DNA of 50,874 nt from Halobacillus salinus (GTDB lineage: Bacteria; Bacillota; Bacilli; Bacillales; Halobacillaceae). The notes beneath the pieces were generated by a model. It searched no databases and was not told the DNA's origin. It saw only the letters and a list, made by a program, of their open reading frames with translations. Shown here piece after piece: positions 18,485 through 27,681 of the stretch; positions within the stretch are counted from its first letter, which is position 1, and each line of letters starts with the position of its first letter. The translations under genes were made by a program, and so were the position numbers. Location of the stretch: positions 1 to 50,874 of the forward strand of contig NZ_SRJC01000010.1 of the NCBI RefSeq assembly GCF_004684905.1, read 5' to 3'.

Positions 18485-19069
18485 TTAATCCTTGCTTTTC
18501 CAGCTAGTGAATATATTCTTTATTTTAGCCGAAATCCCTTTTAAATACCGTAAGTATTTTTTCACATTTTTCGGCAGCAGTCGCCAAATCATGCTAAAAA
18601 TCCACTTTAAAGGTAAATAAATGACATGGAACACAATAGTTATACCCTTCCAAACTATCTTATAAACCAATAAAAGTAAAGAAATAACAAATAAAATTAA
18701 TGTCCGAACCGGAACAACAATCAAATAATATCCGGTTTTCTTCAAGAATTGCAAAATCGAACTCATAATACGAATCCCGATATTAAGGCACTTCATATAC
18801 ACCTTCTGCAATAATGCTTTGTACATGGCAAACCCGCATACGATGGCAACGAACACGTAAACCCTGAGCTCTCCGTAATTCGCTAAATAAAGCAAATAAA
18901 AAAGAATAGATGCCTGACAAAGCCAAAAGCCGAGCTGGTATACGATCTCTAACCAGCTCTTTTTATTCCGCTTATGAAAAAAGCGTTCAAACGTATCCAA
19001 CGAAGCACCCACAATTGCGCCACCGCCAAGCATGGCCAATATGGTGACAAACTGAGTGGTGAGCGTCAT
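18485..19069 (-). CDS. yabQ: Spore cortex protein YabQ
   Basis: A 194-residue membrane protein with about four to five hydrophobic segments (roughly 5-25, 40-60, 65-85, 110-135) and a strongly basic C-terminus (WRLLPKNVKKYLRYLKG). In B. subtilis YabQ is made in the mother cell under sigma-E and is needed for cortex formation. It overlaps yabP by four bases (ATGA). Confidence 0.9.
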   Translation of the reverse strand: MTLTTQFVTILAMLGGGAIVGASLDTFERFFHKRNKKSWLEIVYQLGFWLCQASILFYLLYLANYGELRVYVFVAIVCGFAMYKALLQKVYMKCLNIGIRIMSSILQFLKKTGYYLIVVPVRTLILFVISLLLLVYKIVWKGITIVFHVIYLPLKWIFSMIWRLLPKNVKKYLRYLKGISAKIKNIFTSWKSKD

Positions 19070-19371
19070 TTGAACAGCTTGCTAAAGAGTCCTTTAGCTT
19101 TTTCTCCCTGATGCTCATCCAAATACGTCATTTCATACATTTTTCCTTTAATCGAGACGATCCCTGATTCTAAGTCCAAGTTTTTCATTTGTAAGTTTTG
19201 TCCCCGGACGACGAGATACCCCATAGATGTTTGAAGCAGAAACTCTTCACTATCGAAGCTGTCCACTTCTTTCACTCCGGAGATCTCGATGTTTCTTCTA
19301 TTCCACACCTTCACATTATGCTCGGCTTGTTGTTGACTGCGCATCGTATGGTTTTTATCATAAGTTTCCAT
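19066..19371 (-). CDS. yabP: Sporulation protein YabP
   Basis: A 101-residue protein of the YabP/YqfC family, rich in beta strands (RNIEISGVKEVDSFD, then GYLVVRGQNLQMKNLDLESG). Members help spore coat or cortex formation; the molecular role is not settled. AAGGGGG lies nine bases before the ATG. It is the first gene of yabP-yabQ-divIC-yabR, behind a terminator and a possible sigma-E promoter. Confidence 0.92.
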   Translation of the reverse strand: METYDKNHTMRSQQQAEHNVKVWNRRNIEISGVKEVDSFDSEEFLLQTSMGYLVVRGQNLQMKNLDLESGIVSIKGKMYEMTYLDEHQGEKAKGLFSKLFK

Positions 19372-19396
19372 TAGTTACAGCCCCCTTCTCTAGTAC

Positions 19397-19423
19397 AAGC
19401 TATGAGAAAGGAAAGGGAAATAG
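19397..19423 (-). promoter_or_regulatory. Possible sigma-E promoter of yabP-yabQ
   Basis: The minus strand shows CTATTT (19418-19423), 13 bp, CATAGCTT (19397-19404). The -10 keeps CATA of the CATACAnT consensus; the rest is weak. The call leans on the known sigma-E control of these genes. Confidence 0.35.
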
Positions 19424-19443
19424 AACAATGCCCAAGTTAACTA

Positions 19444-19483
19444 CAAAAAAAGAGGATGACACGAAAACAACGTGACACCCTCT
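19444..19483 (-). terminator. rqcP (yabO) terminator
   Basis: Thirteen-base imperfect arms (AGAGGATGACACG and CGTGACACCCTCT, two mismatches) followed by seven T on the minus strand. Confidence 0.8.
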
Positions 19484-19492
19484 TCCCTCTCT

Positions 19493-19753
19493 TTATTGTA
19501 CAGGTTCTTCTTTCTTGATCTCATACAAGGTAGATGCTTCATTCTTATTTACGTTTTCCCGCAATGATTTCACTTCGATCGTCAAGACCTTCTGACCGAA
19601 TTGGATCTTCAGCTCGTCACCGACAGAAACATTTGTCGCAGCCTTACTGGGGTTACCATTAATAGCAATACGCCCTTGATCAGCCACTTCTTTTGCCAGT
19701 GTGCGCCGCTTGATTAACCGGGATATTTTCAAGAATTTATCTAAACGCATCAT
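19493..19753 (-). CDS. rqcP: RqcP, S4-domain ribosome quality control protein (YabO/HslR family)
   Basis: Binds the 50S-peptidyl-tRNA complex with RqcH and helps C-terminal alanine tailing of stalled nascent chains. The 86-residue protein is nearly all S4 domain, beginning MRLDKFLKISRLIKRRTLA. Two consecutive ATGs are available; AAAGGAG is seven bases before the first and ten before the second. The start overlaps the yabN stop by one base (TAATG), so the two are translationally linked. Confidence 0.92.
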   Translation of the reverse strand: MMRLDKFLKISRLIKRRTLAKEVADQGRIAINGNPSKAATNVSVGDELKIQFGQKVLTIEVKSLRENVNKNEASTLYEIKKEEPVQ

Positions 19754-21213
19754 TATTCCGCTCCTTTGTTCTTCTCTTTTGCATCAATCCATAATTCCTC
19801 TAGTTCTTCTAAGGAATAGCTTTCTAAAGTGTCGTTACGCTCCTGGACGGTCCGCTCCATCGCCTGAAGCCTAGTGCGAAACTTGGTGTTTGTTCGTTGC
19901 AGTGCTTGTTCACTATTCAATTTATAGTGCCGTGCAACATTAGCGAGTGCGAAGAGATAATCTCCGAATTCCTTTTCCATCTCTTCTCTGTTGTTGTTCT
20001 CTCTCGCTTCCTCAAATTCCTGCCATTCTTCCTGCATTTTTTCGAGGACAGGTGCAACGTCATCCCAATCAAACCCTACCTTCGCCGCTTTCTTCTGGAG
20101 CTCTTCGGCCTGCAATAAGCCGGGGAAGCTTGTCGGAATGCTGTCTAGTAGTGAAGTAGGCTTTTTTCCTTTCTCCACTTGCTTGATAGCTTCCCAATTT
20201 GTCACGACTTCTTCTGCATCGTTCACTGTCACCTGACCAAATACATGTGGGTGGCGGCGAATCATTTTGTCTGTAACCGACTGAATGACGTCTCCGATCG
20301 TAAAGAAGCCATCATCTTCTCCGATCTGACTGTGCAGCATTACTTGAAGAAGGACATCGCCCAGTTCTTCAATCATGTTATCGTCATCTTCACGGTTGAC
20401 TGCATCGATGAATTCGTAGGCTTCTTCAATCAAGTATTTCCTTAAGGATTCGTGTGTTTGTTTCTGGTCCCAAGGACAGCCACCTGGTGCACGCAAGCGA
20501 CGAATCACTTCCCTCAGACGGAAGAATTGATGGTTCAATTGATCTTCCTGAACAGGAGGCACGTAGACACTCGTTAAGTTATTCACTTCAACAGAACGAT
20601 CCAATTCTTCCAAAGGGACCGTTGTGAGTCTCTGGCCCTTGCTTCCTGCTGCTGTAACAATCGTAACCGGGTAATCAGGCGATAGATCTTCCAGTAACAT
20701 CAACTTTAACTCAGAAGCAACCATCGTATCGTACACTTGGCAGAAAATCGTGTGGTTCATCAGTTGAAGGTGAGCTGGCTGTACATCCAATGCATCGAAA
20801 AACTGAAATCCCTCGATCGGATCTATTTCAAGTGCTTGGAACGTGGCATCAAGGAAACTCTGTCCTCCTTCAATGACCAACTCAATCGTCCCAGCGTCGC
20901 GAGCTTCGATTAATAACTGTACGGTTCGCTCTGCAAGCATCGGGTGTCCCGGCACTACGTACAGCACATCCTCTTCTTTCTCAATCAGCTGTTTCACAAT
21001 GGTTTCATACACATCTACAAACCCATCGTGCTGTTTGTAGACCTCATCAAAACTGCTGAACTCTACCCCTTCACTTTGCAGGTCCTCCACTACAGGGTGG
21101 TCCAAGGTTCTTGTATAAATGGTTCCTTTATATTGAAGAAGTTTCCGGTAGACTCCAAGTGGTAATTGCTCGAGATCCCCAGCTCCCAGTCCTAATATGT
21201 GAATAGTCTTCAT
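19753..21213 (-). CDS. yabN: Tetrapyrrole methylase/MazG fusion protein YabN
   Basis: A 486-residue two-domain protein. The N-terminal half (from KTIHILGLGAGD) resembles the SAM-dependent tetrapyrrole methylases; the C-terminal half is a MazG nucleoside triphosphate pyrophosphohydrolase (GGCPWDQKQTHESLR and a second EELGDVLLQVMLHS segment with the metal-binding EExxE/ExxD acidic residues). MazG clears unwanted NTPs; what the methylase half modifies is unknown. The start at 21213 has AAAGGA eight bases upstream; upstream in-frame codons lie in yabM. It sits in yabM-yabN-rqcP. Confidence 0.93.
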   Translation of the reverse strand: MKTIHILGLGAGDLEQLPLGVYRKLLQYKGTIYTRTLDHPVVEDLQSEGVEFSSFDEVYKQHDGFVDVYETIVKQLIEKEEDVLYVVPGHPMLAERTVQLLIEARDAGTIELVIEGGQSFLDATFQALEIDPIEGFQFFDALDVQPAHLQLMNHTIFCQVYDTMVASELKLMLLEDLSPDYPVTIVTAAGSKGQRLTTVPLEELDRSVEVNNLTSVYVPPVQEDQLNHQFFRLREVIRRLRAPGGCPWDQKQTHESLRKYLIEEAYEFIDAVNREDDDNMIEELGDVLLQVMLHSQIGEDDGFFTIGDVIQSVTDKMIRRHPHVFGQVTVNDAEEVVTNWEAIKQVEKGKKPTSLLDSIPTSFPGLLQAEELQKKAAKVGFDWDDVAPVLEKMQEEWQEFEEARENNNREEMEKEFGDYLFALANVARHYKLNSEQALQRTNTKFRTRLQAMERTVQERNDTLESYSLEELEELWIDAKEKNKGAE

Positions 21214-21218
21214 AGTTC

Positions 21219-22763
21219 TCATCCTTTCGGTAATACTCTCATCCACCATTTACTCATAGGCAGCCCCTCTACTTCCTTCTTAGTGAAAGCTCCGAGCCTC
21301 AATAAAGACAATAGATAAACGAGGGCCCCTGCGCCAACAACTGCTAAGGTAAAGAATAGTAAAAGAAGACGTTCTCCTCTGAACAAAGGACTGAGTAACA
21401 TCGCCCCCCTCACTACGACGGTCATAAACAAGAGGGAGAAGGTTACTTGTCGAAACGGAAGAGACGACCAACTTGCGAACGGCATTTCTCGTCCTAAGGT
21501 TACGACATTTCCAAATAAAACGAAAGTAACAGCCACGACAGAGCTAACAGCCGCTCCGTTCAGACCAAATGCCGGTACAAGCCATAAGTTACAAAGCCAC
21601 TTCAACAAGGCTCCTCCAAGGATCAGAAAGGCAGTTGTCCTTATATAACCCAAGCCTTGGAGCACAGATGCTGTCGTCATGACTAACGAACTGACAACAA
21701 CTACAAGCATCAAGAGTTGCAAAGCACCCGTCCCTTTTCCATCAAGGAAAAACAGCGGATTGATGACGGGGAATAAGAGAATAAGTCCAAGTGTCGCCGC
21801 GGCGGAAATGATAAAGCTGAACTTGACCGCCGAAATGATAGAATCTAGCGTTCGTTCCTGTTGATTAGACCAACGTTCTCGTGTAACCGCTGGAATGAGA
21901 GCAAGTGCCACCGAAGAAGCGAGAACCGTTCCAAGCTGAATAAGAGGCTGTCCACGATCGAACACGCCTTTTGCAACCTTCGCCTCCTCTAGGGTGAAAC
22001 CAGCCTTCACAAAGCCCGGAATAAGTGTGAGGGCATCGATCCCCTGCAAGGAAAGCAGCAGGGTGTAATTCAAGCTGATGAACATACCGTATAGAACAAT
22101 GGTCCTCACATACGTAATTGAACGACTCCAATGCCAGTGAAACGAACGGGAGTGGTTTCTCATATAACCTATTAAAACAAACAATGCCCCTAGGGCCGCT
22201 GCACAAGAGGCATAAGCTGCCCCTCTTCCCACATGATAAAAATCCCCTGATCTGGTTGCGAACCAAGCGGAAAGAAGAATACCGACAACACGGATTATTT
22301 GTTCAGTTAATTGAGAAGCAGCTGTCGGTATCATATAACCACTTCCCTGGAAGTTCCCTCTTAGTACAGACAAGAATGGCACAAATAAGAATACGAAGAA
22401 AGCTGCTTGCAAAGAGGGAACCAGCTTAGGATCCCCCATGATGATGGCAATTTCATCTGCTTGCGTATAGCCGATTGAAAATAGGAAACCGCAGATTATA
22501 AATAACACTGTCACCACCGTGAGCAGGGATACTTCTTTGTGTTCGGAAGCAAGCTTCGAAACCGCTGCAGGAAATCCATACAACGCAAGGATAAGCGCTA
22601 TCCCTAGAATGGGATACACTTGCTGATAAATATAAAAACCTAAATCCCCAGTGATATTTTGAAGCGGCACACGATATCCTGCACTGATCACTTTTCCGAT
22701 CAAACCGGCAAGTGTTAGAATCATGGCACCTCTCATCACGGAAGAAGGAGATGAATTGGTCAT
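21219..22763 (-). CDS. yabM: Polysaccharide/lipid flippase-family membrane protein YabM
   Basis: A 514-residue protein with about 14 membrane helices of the MOP (SpoVB/MurJ/Wzx) flippase superfamily. It starts MTNSSPSSVMRGAMILTLAG with the family's GDLGFYIYQQVYPI region near residue 40-55. Relatives move lipid-linked cell wall or polysaccharide precursors across the membrane; which substrate is used is unknown. An ATG at 22793 is open but lies at the expected transcription start; AAGGG six bases before the ATG at 22763 supports the shorter form. Confidence 0.9.
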   Translation of the reverse strand: MTNSSPSSVMRGAMILTLAGLIGKVISAGYRVPLQNITGDLGFYIYQQVYPILGIALILALYGFPAAVSKLASEHKEVSLLTVVTVLFIICGFLFSIGYTQADEIAIIMGDPKLVPSLQAAFFVFLFVPFLSVLRGNFQGSGYMIPTAASQLTEQIIRVVGILLSAWFATRSGDFYHVGRGAAYASCAAALGALFVLIGYMRNHSRSFHWHWSRSITYVRTIVLYGMFISLNYTLLLSLQGIDALTLIPGFVKAGFTLEEAKVAKGVFDRGQPLIQLGTVLASSVALALIPAVTRERWSNQQERTLDSIISAVKFSFIISAAATLGLILLFPVINPLFFLDGKGTGALQLLMLVVVVSSLVMTTASVLQGLGYIRTTAFLILGGALLKWLCNLWLVPAFGLNGAAVSSVVAVTFVLFGNVVTLGREMPFASWSSLPFRQVTFSLLFMTVVVRGAMLLSPLFRGERLLLLFFTLAVVGAGALVYLLSLLRLGAFTKKEVEGLPMSKWWMRVLPKG

Positions 22764-22799
22764 ATCCGACCCTTTCTTTCTATGTAAAGTCATATGCGC

Positions 22800-22808
22800 A
22801 TTATACCA
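22800..22808 (-). promoter_or_regulatory. yabM-yabN-rqcP extended -10 promoter
   Basis: The minus strand reads TGGTATAAT, a perfect -10 (22800-22805) with extended TGn. The -35 region is poor. Confidence 0.6.
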
Positions 22809-22865
22809 TATGAGGTTGGGAATTTATTGGGTAGGGGCTTGTGTTGAGGGCCGCTCTAAACGCGA

Positions 22866-22901
22866 AAGGTCAGATCCAATTCATATGAGGGATCTGACCT
22901 T
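22866..22901 (-). terminator. spoVT hairpin terminator
   Basis: Twelve-base perfect arms AAGGTCAGATCC (22866-22877) and GGATCTGACCTT (22890-22901), ten bases after the spoVT stop. The T run is poor, so termination may be partial. Confidence 0.6.
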
Positions 22902-22910
22902 CAGGGACTT

Positions 22911-23447
22911 CTACTCCATCTGCTTGGCCAAGAAACTGGCAGCAGCATGTATTGCCTTCTCTGTTCCATCTTCCAGCGGGGATCCTTCCTTTGTCATCGC
23001 GACAACACACCCAATTGGATCGCCTTGAGCAATGATAGGATGAATTATATAAGAAGTCACGTCTTCTTCTTGCCCTTTGACAAATTCAATAGGGGTTGGG
23101 TGCTTCTCCATGGTCATGGATCTTGCTTCCATCACTTCTTCAATTTTGGAACCTACTGATTGATTGAGGTAGCTTTTCTTCACTCCACCGGCAACGGCAA
23201 TATACTCATCGCGGTCACAAATCAACACTGGGGCTTCCAACGATTCACTTAATGCTTCTGCATATTCTTTCGCGAAATCACCTAGCTCGCTGATCGGGGA
23301 ATACTTCTTGAGAATAACCTCCCCTTCACGGTCCACAAAAATCTCTAGTGGATCTCCTTCACGGATACGTAATGTACGGCGAATTTCTTTCGGTATTACA
23401 ACTCGACCTAGATCATCAATACGTCGGACAATGCCTGTTGCTTTCAT
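22911..23447 (-). CDS. spoVT: Stage V sporulation regulator SpoVT
   Basis: Late forespore transcription factor that adjusts the sigma-G regulon. In the 178-residue protein residues 1-50 form an AbrB-type swapped-hairpin DNA-binding domain (MKATGIVRRIDDLGRVVIP, nearly the same as the AbrB protein in this window), and 55-178 form a GAF-like domain. It is separated from mfd by 345 bp holding a strong sigma-G promoter and otherwise no gene. Confidence 0.96.
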   Translation of the reverse strand: MKATGIVRRIDDLGRVVIPKEIRRTLRIREGDPLEIFVDREGEVILKKYSPISELGDFAKEYAEALSESLEAPVLICDRDEYIAVAGGVKKSYLNQSVGSKIEEVMEARSMTMEKHPTPIEFVKGQEEDVTSYIIHPIIAQGDPIGCVVAMTKEGSPLEDGTEKAIHAAASFLAKQME

Positions 23448-23526
23448 TCTTATGCTGCCTCCCTTTCTGTGATGTGGGCCTAAACTATTCTGATAAGCGC
23501 ATGCAGAATAAGCAGGTGATTACAGT

Positions 23527-23556
23527 TAGTATGATTCAGCAAGAAAAACCTATACA
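23527..23556 (-). promoter_or_regulatory. spoVT sigma-G promoter
   Basis: Minus-strand TGTATA (23551-23556), 17 bp, and a perfect CATACTA -10 (23527-23533), 80 bp before the spoVT start. spoVT is a known sigma-G gene in B. subtilis. Confidence 0.75.
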
Positions 23557-23763
23557 CCCTGTGAATGGATTTTTTGCTCAAAGAGCGGATATGCAGTGTA
23601 ATTATGGCAATATATTTTTTATCCATTCTCTAGCCAATGCCCCTCTTTACCATTGTCCACCATATTACCTCTTTTTATCCAAAAAATTATTTCGGAAAAG
23701 AAAAACAAAGAACTTCACACCCTTACGTACTTAAAAAAGAGAGAAAGAGGCATCATTAAAAAC

Positions 23764-23787
23764 AAAAAAAGCCCTCAAAAAGAGGGC
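23764..23787 (-). terminator. mfd terminator
   Basis: Stem AAAAGCCCTC / GAGGGCTTTT (core 23771-23776 and 23782-23787) with a 5-nt loop and a T run on both strands, just after the mfd stop. Confidence 0.92.
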
Positions 23788-23792
23788 TTTTT

Positions 23793-26700
23793 TTAAGCAT
23801 TGGATGCTTCTCTCATCATTTCCGGAAGCTTACTAATAAATTCCTGGACCATTTCATACCGGTTGAATTTTGTTTTCCGATCCCATGTAAAGGTGACTTT
23901 CAACTGGTTGTCTTCTGTTGAAAGCTGGATCATTCGACCGTACTGATTGGCTAGATCGAACAACTTAGCTCCGTCTATTTCTTGGCTTTGTTCTTTTTCC
24001 ATCACCATTTCAATCTTTTTCTTCTTCTCTGAGATGGCTTCGATCCGTGACTGCTTCGCATATAAACGAAGGGTGGAAGCGGTAAATAGGTTACCCACTT
24101 CATCCGGATAATCGCCGAAGCGGTCGATCAATTCATCACGGAGGTCTTGAATGTCTTCCTGTGACTCAATCGCCTGAAACTCCTTGTACATATCGATCTT
24201 CTGCTTTTCATCAGCGATGTACTCAGGTGGAATGTAAGCATCAATCATCAGATCAAGCTCCGGCTGGAAAGGTTGAACCGCTTCCGGTTCCTTACCCTGC
24301 TGTTTTGCTTCGATTGCGTCTTTCAACATCTGAGAGTACATATCGAAACCGACAGAATCGATGAAACCGTGTTGCTGGGCACCCAATAAGTTCCCCGCTC
24401 CACGGATGGACAAATCGCGCATGGCAATCTTGAACCCTGAACCCAGTTCAGTGAATTCTTTGATAGCCTGGAGCCGTTTCTCCGCTACCTCCGTCAATAC
24501 TTTATCTTTTTGGTAAGTAAAGTATGCATATGCAACACGGTTCGAACGCCCAACACGACCGCGAAGTTGATAGAGTTGACTGAGCCCCATACGGTCCGCA
24601 TCGTAGACGATCAAAGTGTTTACATTCGGTATGTCGACACCTGTTTCGATAATAGTCGTGCTGACGAGAACGTCAGACTCGCCTTCTAAGAAGGAGAACA
24701 TAACGTTCTCGAGTTCTGTTTCGTTCATCTGACCATGCGCGAACGCCACTCTTGCCTCCGGGACGAGCGCGGCAATTTCCTGCGCCATTCTTTCAATATT
24801 CTCTACACGGTTGAACAAAAAGAATACTTGACCGTCTCGAGCCATTTCCCTTTCCACCGCTTCTCTTAAGAAAATCGGATTATACTCAAGCACGTATGTC
24901 TGGATCGGGAATCGGTTGGCCGGAGGCGTCTCAATAACAGACAAGTCACGGACACCGAGCATGGACATATGCAACGTACGCGGAATAGGCGTCGCTGTTA
25001 AGGTCAACACATCTACGTTATGTTTCAACTGTTTGATTTTTTCTTTATGCTTTACACCGAATCGCTGTTCTTCGTCGACAATCAGTAACCCTAAATCTTT
25101 GAACTTGATATCTTTCGATAAAATACGGTGCGTGCCGACGACGATATCAACTAACCCTTTTCTCAAGCGGTCCGTCGTTTCAGTCTGCTGCTTCTTTGAA
25201 CGGAAGCGGCTCATGAGACCGATATTAATGCCGAACCCTTGAAAACGCTCTTGTAAGGTTTCATAGTGTTGTTGAGCTAGGATGGTAGTCGGAACGAGAA
25301 TGGCTACTTGCTTCCCGTCAAGAATAGCCTTAAAGGCAGCCCGGATAGCCACTTCCGTTTTACCATAGCCAACATCCCCACATAACAGGCGATCCATCGG
25401 ACGGATACGCTCCATATCCTCTTTTATTTCTTCGATACAACGGATTTGGTCTTCGGTTTCTTCATACGGGAATGCTGCCTCAAAGTCCCGCATCATTTCA
25501 TCGTCCTTGCTGAAAGCATGCCCCTTGGATGCTTCACGTTCGGCATAAAGCTGGATCAAATCGTCCGCGATATCTTCAACGGAAGACTGAACACGACTCT
25601 TCACTTTCTTCCACTCGCTGCCGCCGAGTTTGTACATTTTCGGTTCTTTTCCTTCTGAACCGACGTACTTCTGTATCAAATCAATCTGATCGATCGGAAC
25701 ATACAATTTATCATTGCTTGAATACTTCACCATCAGGAAATCTTTATGAGTACCATTCATCTCAAGCGTTTCAATGCCAAGGTACTTTCCTATACCGTGA
25801 TTGGCGTGAACGATATAATCGCCAACCTTCAATTCTTGGTAGTTCTTAATTCTCTCAGCATTAGACATCTTCTGCTTACGCTTTGGTTTTGCTTTCCGTT
25901 TCTTGAACAGCTCATTCTCCGTCAAGACAGCTACATGATGCATCGGAAATTCGAAACCATTGCTCACATTTCCAATGGCTATCGTAGGCTTGACTAACGG
26001 GAAGGTAACAGACTCCTTTGCGATGACCGCTTCCATATCATAGTCTTCTAGTACAGAATGGATTTTATCTGCACGTTGCTGATCTGGTGCTAGAATCAGT
26101 ACAGAAAAGTCCTGTTTCTCCCAACGGTCCATTTCATTCTTTAACAAGTTCATCTGACCATGGAACTGCTGCATTTGTCTACTGGAGATGTTGACGATGT
26201 TTTGTGGTTGCGTGTTGGGTATGTGGCGCATGAATACAGACATATAAAGCTTCGGCTGCTCCATCTTCTCCCATGTATCATGCCAGTCGAATGAAATCTT
26301 GAGACTTCGCACTGTCTGATTGGCTTCCAATAAACTTTGATGCCACTCCGCTTCTTCTTGATCGAGACGATTGGCAGTTTCTTGGATACGACTCATCTCA
26401 TCCAATACAATCAAGCCATTCTGAGGTAAATAATCTAGCAAGCTATAATTTTCCTCATAGAAGTAGCCGATGTACTTATACATCTCTTCAAATCGTTCCT
26501 GCTGCTTCAAACGGTCGATATCGTGCTCCATAATCTCGTTGAGCGTTTCCTTCGCTTCTGACTTTTGCAACTTTTGAAGAGATTCGCCGAGCGCTCCCTC
26601 TAACCGCTGTTCTGCACGGGCATAGTCTTCCTCTGTTAACAACAGTTCCGTTGCGGGACCGATATTGACCTGTTCCATTTTTTCCTGCGAACGCTGTGTC

Positions 26701-27329
26701 TCCGAGTCAAATGTACGAATTGAATCCACTTCCGTATCGAACAATTCAATGCGGTAAGGGTACTCTGAGGTAAGAGGGTACACATCAATGATTCCTCCAC
26801 GAATAGAGAACTCTCCAGGTGTCGCCACCATTTCAGAACGCTCGTACCCCATGCTGACGAAGCGTTTCAAGTAGGCATCCAAATCGATTTCTTCTCCAAC
26901 ACGAAAAGGGAGCTGATTATGCTCCCAGTATGTCTTCGGTGCCATGATCCGTTTTAACGCTGCAACCGGCGCGATCAAGATGCCTGATCCCTGCTCCATC
27001 CAATTGTGCAACGATTCGATCCGCTGACTGCGGAGCTCCGGGCTGGCAATCGCAATTTCCGATGCCATCAACTCGTTCACAGGATACAGATGGACCTGTT
27101 CCGCTTCGGTTAATTCCTGAAGATCGTCATATAGTTGTTGTGCTTGTATTAATTGGTGAGTGACAAGAAGGACAGGACGATTCAGTGACTCTTTTAACAA
27201 TGAAATCATCACACTTCTCGACGCACCAGACAGTCCTGCCACCATTTGTTCCTGCAGCCCTGATTCAAAGCCCTCTACAACAGAATGGATATCATCCTGC
27301 TGGTATAAATACTGCTTTATTCCTTGCAT
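23793..27329 (-). CDS. mfd: Transcription-repair coupling factor
   Basis: Mfd pushes stalled RNA polymerase off damaged DNA and recruits UvrA. The protein of about 1178 residues has a UvrB-like N-terminal region, the RNA polymerase-interacting CarD-like domain (KVGDYIVHANHGIGKYLG), RecG-like helicase motifs (CGDVGYGKTEVAIRA Walker A; LLIVDEEQRFG as motif II) and a C-terminal TRCF domain. The frame is open to 27362, but GGAGGAG six bases before the ATG at 27329 (MQGIKQYL) fixes the start. It follows fin by 36 bp. Confidence 0.97.
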   Translation of the reverse strand: MQGIKQYLYQQDDIHSVVEGFESGLQEQMVAGLSGASRSVMISLLKESLNRPVLLVTHQLIQAQQLYDDLQELTEAEQVHLYPVNELMASEIAIASPELRSQRIESLHNWMEQGSGILIAPVAALKRIMAPKTYWEHNQLPFRVGEEIDLDAYLKRFVSMGYERSEMVATPGEFSIRGGIIDVYPLTSEYPYRIELFDTEVDSIRTFDSETQRSQEKMEQVNIGPATELLLTEEDYARAEQRLEGALGESLQKLQKSEAKETLNEIMEHDIDRLKQQERFEEMYKYIGYFYEENYSLLDYLPQNGLIVLDEMSRIQETANRLDQEEAEWHQSLLEANQTVRSLKISFDWHDTWEKMEQPKLYMSVFMRHIPNTQPQNIVNISSRQMQQFHGQMNLLKNEMDRWEKQDFSVLILAPDQQRADKIHSVLEDYDMEAVIAKESVTFPLVKPTIAIGNVSNGFEFPMHHVAVLTENELFKKRKAKPKRKQKMSNAERIKNYQELKVGDYIVHANHGIGKYLGIETLEMNGTHKDFLMVKYSSNDKLYVPIDQIDLIQKYVGSEGKEPKMYKLGGSEWKKVKSRVQSSVEDIADDLIQLYAEREASKGHAFSKDDEMMRDFEAAFPYEETEDQIRCIEEIKEDMERIRPMDRLLCGDVGYGKTEVAIRAAFKAILDGKQVAILVPTTILAQQHYETLQERFQGFGINIGLMSRFRSKKQQTETTDRLRKGLVDIVVGTHRILSKDIKFKDLGLLIVDEEQRFGVKHKEKIKQLKHNVDVLTLTATPIPRTLHMSMLGVRDLSVIETPPANRFPIQTYVLEYNPIFLREAVEREMARDGQVFFLFNRVENIERMAQEIAALVPEARVAFAHGQMNETELENVMFSFLEGESDVLVSTTIIETGVDIPNVNTLIVYDADRMGLSQLYQLRGRVGRSNRVAYAYFTYQKDKVLTEVAEKRLQAIKEFTELGSGFKIAMRDLSIRGAGNLLGAQQHGFIDSVGFDMYSQMLKDAIEAKQQGKEPEAVQPFQPELDLMIDAYIPPEYIADEKQKIDMYKEFQAIESQEDIQDLRDELIDRFGDYPDEVGNLFTASTLRLYAKQSRIEAISEKKKKIEMVMEKEQSQEIDGAKLFDLANQYGRMIQLSTEDNQLKVTFTWDRKTKFNRYEMVQEFISKLPEMMREASNA

Positions 27330-27365
27330 AACGAACTCCTCCACCATCCCGCCCAAGGACAAGAT

Positions 27366-27596
27366 TTAATGAATAAAATTATCTAATTCATGGTAGTGAG
27401 GATGCTGGTCTAATCCTTCTTTGCAGTCGTCACAAATGGTCCGGATGTTCAAGTCCCCATTGCCCTGCATATGGACCATCTGTTCTTGATCCGTATCGTT
27501 CAGCACATCAAAACCGAGTTGTGATACATCGACCTGCTTAGCATCCAATTCACCGACCTGACGTTGACAGTGCCGACAAAAATAACGAATTTTCAT
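27366..27596 (-). CDS. fin: Anti-sigma-F factor Fin
   Basis: Fin blocks sigma-F in the forespore and so helps the switch to sigma-G. The 76-residue protein has two zinc-type CxxC pairs (YFCRHC near residue 5-10 and ICDDC near 53-57) and the family end HPHYHELDNFI. AGGAGG lies six bases before the ATG at 27596; longer starts in the same frame have no support. Its place between pth and mfd and its length equal those of B. subtilis YabK/Fin. Confidence 0.95.
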   Translation of the reverse strand: MKIRYFCRHCQRQVGELDAKQVDVSQLGFDVLNDTDQEQMVHMQGNGDLNIRTICDDCKEGLDQHPHYHELDNFIH

Positions 27597-27626
27597 TTCC
27601 ATCCTCCTCGGAGTGTTGATGGTCAT

Positions 27627-27657
27627 TAGTTTTGCCGGCATTTCACTGGGTTATTCA
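27627..27657 (-). promoter_or_regulatory. fin promoter, sigma-F/sigma-G type
   Basis: The minus strand reads TGAATA (27652-27657), 15 bp, then GGCAAAACTA (27627-27636), which fits the sigma-F -10 GGnnAnAnTA at every fixed position. fin is known to be made under sigma-F and sigma-G. Confidence 0.65.
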
Positions 27658-27658
27658 G

Positions 27659-27681
27659 AAAGGGGCCAACTACTCCCCTTT
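27659..27681 (-). terminator. Weak hairpin at the end of pth
   Basis: Seven-base arms AAAGGGG (27659-27665) and CCCCTTT (27675-27681) abut the pth stop. On the minus strand the tract that follows is TCTGAATAA, a poor T run, so termination is doubtful. Confidence 0.4.

Noticed and set aside
21865-22266. Minus-strand frame of 133 codons
   Set aside because: Out-of-frame shadow inside yabM.
23348-23734. Plus-strand frame of 128 codons reaching into the spoVT-mfd gap
   Set aside because: Half of it is antisense to spoVT; the remainder covers the sigma-G promoter; no ribosome site at its start.
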